Assembly (NCBI GenBank): GCA_003526525.1
Contig: DPVV01000317.1
Coordinates: 1 to 8,263 of the forward strand
Reading direction: 5' to 3'
DNA from: Lachnoclostridium phytofermentans
GTDB lineage: Bacteria > Bacillota > Clostridia > Lachnospirales > Lachnospiraceae
DNA: 8,263 bases
A program made the position numbers and the translations under genes. Position 1 is the stretch's first letter; every line of letters begins with the position of its first letter. Of the stretch, positions 5,549 through 8,263 are shown one piece after another. Below the pieces are notes generated by a model. The model saw only the letters and a list, made by a program, of their open reading frames with translations. It searched no databases and was not told where the DNA came from.

Positions 5549-6826
5549 ATGGTAAAAGCAATTGTCGGTGCTAACTGGGGAGATGAAGGAAAAGGTAAGA
5601 TAACAGATATGCTAGGTGAGGAATCTGATATCATCGTTCGTTATCAAGGTGGTAGTAATGCAGGACATACCATTATTAATCAGTATGGTAAGTTCGCACT
5701 TCACTTACTTCCTTCTGGAGTATTTTATGACCATACTACCTGCATCATTGGAAACGGAGTTGCTTTGAATATTCCTTACTTATTGGAAGAGATAAAATCA
5801 ATTGTTGATCAAGGTGTTCCAATGCCTAAGATTTTAGTTTCTGATCGTGCCCAGATTATGATGCCTTACCATATACTGTTCGATCAATATGAAGAAGAAA
5901 GACTTGGTGGAAAATCTTTTGGCTCTACAAAGTCCGGTATTGCTCCATTTTATTCTGACAAATATGCAAAGATAGGTTTTCAAGTATCTGAATTATTTGA
6001 TGAAGAGGTGCTAAAAGAAAAAGTGGAACATGTCTGTGAGATGAAAAATATCTTATTAGAGCATATGTATCACAAGCCATTAATTGATAAGAGCGAACTT
6101 TACCAGACATTAATGGAATATCGGAATATGGTTGCTCCTTATGTCGCAGATGTTTCAGCTTATTTACATGAAGCAATAAAGGAAGGTAAGAATATCTTAT
6201 TAGAGGGACAGCTTGGAGCCTTAAAAGATCCTGACTTTGGTATCTACCCAATGGTAACATCCTCTTCTACCTTAGCAGCATATGGTGCAATCGGTGCAGG
6301 AATTCCCCCTTATGAAATTAAAGAAATCGTCACTGTTGTAAAGGCGTATTCTTCTGCGGTTGGCGCTGGTGAATTTGTTAGTGAAATCTTCGGCGAAGAG
6401 GCAGACGAATTAAGAAAACGTGGTGGTGACGGTGGTGAATATGGTGCAACCACAGGTAGACCAAGGCGTATGGGCTGGTTTGATGCAGTCGCAAGTAGAT
6501 ATGGATGTAGAATGCAGGGGGCAACCGAGGTAGCGTTAACGGTATTAGATGTTCTTGGCTACTTAAAAGAATTACCAGTTTGTGTTGGTTATGAAATAGA
6601 TGGAGTAATAACGAAAGATTTCCCTACTACAGTAAAGCTTAAGAAAGCAAAACCAGTATACGAAGTACTTCCAGGTTGGGAATGTGATATCAAGGGAATT
6701 AAAATGTATGAAGAGCTCCCGGAAAATTGCAGAAAGTATATTGAATTTATTGAAAAAGAACTTGAAGTACCAGTTACCTTAGTTTCCAATGGTCCTGGGC
6801 GTGATGATGTTATTCGTAGAAAGTAA
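5549..6826 (+). CDS. purA: Adenylosuccinate synthetase (divergent clostridial type)
   Basis: A 425-residue enzyme that joins IMP and aspartate with GTP hydrolysis to form adenylosuccinate, the first committed step to AMP. The N-terminal loop WGDEGKGK (10-17) holds catalytic Asp12, and GGSNAGHT (34-41) holds catalytic His40. LLPSG (53-57), GNGV (68-71), VTSSSTLA (236-243) and TTGRPRRMGW (301-310) follow in the usual order. Several blocks differ from the common bacterial form as I remember it: GSTKSGIAP instead of GTT..GIGP (125-133), LTVLDVL where LTKLDVL is usual (330-336, Lys to Val at the guanine-recognition motif), and SNGPGRDD instead of STGP.R.E near the end. I recall the same variants in other Lachnospiraceae PurA proteins, so this is probably a lineage subtype. 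Phage PurZ is unlikely because Asp12 is kept. It is a single-gene unit with a terminator on each side. Confidence 0.95.
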   Translation: MVKAIVGANWGDEGKGKITDMLGEESDIIVRYQGGSNAGHTIINQYGKFALHLLPSGVFYDHTTCIIGNGVALNIPYLLEEIKSIVDQGVPMPKILVSDRAQIMMPYHILFDQYEEERLGGKSFGSTKSGIAPFYSDKYAKIGFQVSELFDEEVLKEKVEHVCEMKNILLEHMYHKPLIDKSELYQTLMEYRNMVAPYVADVSAYLHEAIKEGKNILLEGQLGALKDPDFGIYPMVTSSSTLAAYGAIGAGIPPYEIKEIVTVVKAYSSAVGAGEFVSEIFGEEADELRKRGGDGGEYGATTGRPRRMGWFDAVASRYGCRMQGATEVALTVLDVLGYLKELPVCVGYEIDGVITKDFPTTVKLKKAKPVYEVLPGWECDIKGIKMYEELPENCRKYIEFIEKELEVPVTLVSNGPGRDDVIRRK

Positions 6827-6833
6827 TACATGA

Positions 6834-6866
6834 CAAGGAAAAGTTCGCGAAATGTGCTTTTTCTTG
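6834..6866 (+). terminator. Hairpin just past purA, repeat copy 2
   Basis: CAAGGAAAAG pairs with CTTTTTCTTG over 10 bp (one G-U) around a 13-base loop that begins with the palindrome TTCGCGAA. It starts 8 bases after the purA stop. No U-run follows outside the stem, so its terminator activity is uncertain, and a stronger terminator lies about 75 bases further on. Confidence 0.5.
6841..6866 (+). repeat. Dispersed hairpin repeat, copy 2
   Basis: Matches 3209-3234 at 23 of 26 bases in the same orientation. The flanking ACAAG (6833-6837) is also shared at the same offset. In this copy the outer stem is fully paired, whereas copy 1 has a 3-by-3 internal mismatch. Confidence 0.65.
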
Positions 6867-6939
6867 CTGAATGAAACGAGAGGAATAAAGACAAGACAAG
6901 GTATCGTACTTAACTAAAACGGGTTAAACTACAGAATTA

Positions 6940-6985
6940 AAAAGGGACTTAAACGGAAAAATTGGATACCGTTTAAGTCCCTTTT
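6940..6985. terminator. Bidirectional terminator between purA and apbE
   Basis: A perfect 17-bp stem, AAAAGGGACTTAAACGG (6940-6956) with CCGTTTAAGTCCCTTTT (6969-6985), and a 12-base loop. A T-run closes the stem on both strands (TTTT on +; TTTTT on -), so it can end both convergent genes. Confidence 0.92.
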
Positions 6986-7021
6986 CATAATGTATCAAAG
7001 AAAGTAAAAATGTTATTCCTA

Positions 7022-8170
7022 TTATTCTACAATCTTAATATTTTCTTTAAAACCTTTGGTGTAATGTAGCTCATAATCAGATGTTATGAATACAGCATAG
7101 GTATCAGGCATTGATTCAATCAATTTCATACCTTTCTCTAAACCTAGCGCAAAACAAGTGGTACTTAACGCATCACCATCCACAGATTCTTTAGAGATGA
7201 TTGTTACCGAGGTAAGATCATTTTCGTAAGGATATCCAGTTGCTGGATTTAATATGTGATGATAATTCTTACCGTCTACGGTAAAGAAACGTTCATAGAT
7301 ACCGGATGACACAACAGATAGGTCACGAATTTCTACCACTGCAATTGTTTCGTTTCTATCTTTAAATGGCTTTTGAATTCCAACCTTAAAAGCAGAACCA
7401 TCTGGCTTTTCACCAACACACAAAATGTTACCACCTAGATTAATAATAGCGCTATTGACACCTTTAGAAATTAAAAATTCTTTCATTTTATCAGCAATGT
7501 AACCTTTAGCGATGGCACCTAAATCAATCCCCATACCATCTTTCTCAAAAGTTATTGTATTGCCATCTAATGTTAAGTACTGATAGCCAATATGAGTTAA
7601 CGCTTCCTTGATTTCATCCTGACTTGGAAGACGTTCCTCGCTTGAACCAAAATTCCAGAGACTTGTGAGTGGTTCCAGCGTTAAATCAAAAGCTCCATTA
7701 GAAAGTTGACTATAATGGAATCCTTTTGTTAAGAGCTCTTTGGTGTCATCGGAAACAGTATAACTATTATGAGCTTTTTCATTTAACTGATAGATTTCAC
7801 TTTCTTTCTTTGTTCGACTTAACAGATTCTCATAATAATCGCATAACTGAAATGCTTCATCAATAATACTCTCATCCTGACTGTCATATAACGTTATGGA
7901 CACGACGGTATTTAACTTGAAGGAACTCTTCGAGATTGGAGTAGTATCCTCGTTTACCTTAACGGTAGGAGTAGGTTCTGATGAATCTATAGAGGGTGAT
8001 TTTTTGGAACAAGCAATGAAAGTTAACATTACGGTACTTAGTGTGATAAACGTTAAGCATCTGACTGTACGTCTTCCAAGGAAAGCTATCTTGTTTTGAC
8101 TTGATTTATTATTTTGATCTGATTTATTTTTTTTTTGTTTTATTACCTTAATTGTATGGTATTTTCTCAT
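7022..8170 (-). CDS. apbE: FAD:protein FMN transferase lipoprotein (ApbE)
   Basis: A 382-residue ApbE-family flavin transferase that moves FMN from FAD onto a threonine or serine of target proteins, such as Rnf or Nqr subunits, outside the membrane with Mg2+. Residues 28-53 form a hydrophobic export segment ending in the lipobox-like FIAC, with lipidation at Cys54. The -3 residue is Phe rather than Leu, a mild deviation. The catalytic domain follows: GAFDLTLEPLTSLW (159-172), IDLGAIAKGYIAD (215-227), NLGGNILCVG (244-253), HHILNPATGYP (304-314) and DGDALSTTCFALG (331-343), which carries the metal-binding Asp/Thr pair. The start at 8168-8170 has AAGGAG at 7 bases; the longer open frame to 8227 begins inside the -35 box. 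Unusually, about 27 polar, lysine-rich residues precede the export segment; they include an A10 tract and a duplicated hexapeptide. No flavinylation target is encoded in the window. Confidence 0.93.
   Translation of the reverse strand: MRKYHTIKVIKQKKNKSDQNNKSSQNKIAFLGRRTVRCLTFITLSTVMLTFIACSKKSPSIDSSEPTPTVKVNEDTTPISKSSFKLNTVVSITLYDSQDESIIDEAFQLCDYYENLLSRTKKESEIYQLNEKAHNSYTVSDDTKELLTKGFHYSQLSNGAFDLTLEPLTSLWNFGSSEERLPSQDEIKEALTHIGYQYLTLDGNTITFEKDGMGIDLGAIAKGYIADKMKEFLISKGVNSAIINLGGNILCVGEKPDGSAFKVGIQKPFKDRNETIAVVEIRDLSVVSSGIYERFFTVDGKNYHHILNPATGYPYENDLTSVTIISKESVDGDALSTTCFALGLEKGMKLIESMPDTYAVFITSDYELHYTKGFKENIKIVE
8093..8128 (-). repeat. 18-bp tandem duplication in the apbE N-terminus
   Basis: Two adjacent 18-bp units, 8093-8110 and 8111-8128, differ at 3 positions. 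On the coding strand they encode NKSDQN and NKSSQN. The units stay in frame and sit in the polar leader before the export segment. Confidence 0.75.
8127..8136 (-). repeat. A10 homopolymer within apbE codons 12-15
   Basis: Ten consecutive A residues on the coding strand, spanning codons for Gln12, Lys13, Lys14 and Asn15. Adding one A gives an immediate TAA; losing one A reaches TAG about 14 codons later. Confidence 0.9.
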
Positions 8171-8177
8171 AAAGAAA

Positions 8178-8183
8178 CTCCTT
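8178..8183 (-). promoter_or_regulatory. Ribosome binding site of apbE
   Basis: AAGGAG on the - strand, 7 bases from ATG 8170-8168. It decides the start against the longer open frame. Confidence 0.85.
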
Positions 8184-8198
8184 AAAAATAGTAAATTT

Positions 8199-8227
8199 AT
8201 TGTAAGGGATTGTTCTAAGAATGTCAA
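8199..8227 (-). promoter_or_regulatory. Sigma-A-type promoter of apbE
   Basis: On the - strand: TTGACA (8227-8222), a 17-base spacer, then TACAAT (8204-8199). This is a perfect -35 and a 5-of-6 -10 at ideal spacing. It predicts a start near 8192 and a short leader of about 22 bases before the apbE ATG. Confidence 0.88.
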
Positions 8228-8229
8228 GG

Positions 8230-8257
8230 TTGACGATAATTTTCTATAGTATAATAT
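8230..8257 (+). promoter_or_regulatory. Probable divergent promoter for a gene right of the window
   Basis: TTGACG (8230-8235) followed by TAATAT at 8252-8257 (16-base spacer), overlapping a TATAAT at 8250-8255 (14-base spacer, too short alone). Its -35 lies 2 bases from the apbE -35, back to back. The gene it would serve is beyond the edge. Confidence 0.4.
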
Positions 8258-8263
8258 TGATTT

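Noticed and set aside
5925..6260. 111-codon - strand open frame inside purA
   Set aside because: Antisense shadow of a conserved gene; no ribosome site.
5549..6826. PurA as the phage-type 2-aminoadenylosuccinate synthetase PurZ
   Set aside because: The catalytic aspartate in WGDEGKGK is retained, the setting is chromosomal housekeeping genes, and no phage gene is nearby.
7896..8099. 67-codon + strand open frame opposite the apbE N-terminus
   Set aside because: Antisense shadow; no ribosome site and no recognisable domain.
8171..8227. Upstream extension of apbE by 19 residues to TTG 8227
   Set aside because: The TTG is the first three bases of a perfect TTGACA -35 box, and the RNA would start downstream of it; the AAGGAG site selects the ATG at 8170.

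Overview
The window is AT-rich, with strong AAGGAGG-type ribosome binding sites, compact genes and simple hairpin terminators. This points to a low-GC Gram-positive anaerobe of the Clostridia. The divergent adenylosuccinate synthetase, the M18 aminopeptidase and the ApbE lipoprotein together suggest the Lachnospiraceae (Lachnoclostridium or Roseburia-like); that placement is an inference from remembered sequence patterns, not from a search.

Layout. Bases 3-98 hold the C-terminal end of an unidentified + strand protein. It converges on a DUF188 (YaiI/YqxD) PIN-like protein on the - strand (163-612). A 239-base divergent spacer follows. Next come a class-3-type aldehyde dehydrogenase (852-2237) and, 11 bases later, a LysR-type regulator (2249-3154), very probably one transcript. 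An M18 aminopeptidase (3314-4720) stands alone. A 212-base spacer with two substantial predicted RNA hairpins leads to dUTPase (4933-5379). A short spacer with a TATAAT box and a very strong intrinsic terminator precedes purA (5549-6826). A 17-bp bidirectional terminator separates purA from a convergent apbE lipoprotein gene (7022-8170, -). The right edge carries the apbE promoter and a probable divergent promoter for a gene outside the window.

Function. These are mostly housekeeping genes rather than one pathway. dUTPase and PurA both serve nucleotide metabolism (dUTP removal with dUMP supply; IMP to AMP), M18 trims peptides, and ApbE attaches FMN to extracytoplasmic redox proteins. Only the aldehyde dehydrogenase and LysR genes look like a dedicated enzyme/regulator pair.

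I found no mobile element, CRISPR array, tRNA, rRNA or defence system, and no convincing new multi-gene system. The unexplained signals are all non-coding or small-scale: a 34-base hairpin repeat behind lysR and behind purA, a terminator wedged between the only visible purA promoter and the gene, the structured aminopeptidase-dut spacer, and an A10 tract plus an 18-bp tandem repeat in the apbE N-terminus. No stretch above 300 bases lacks a gene.
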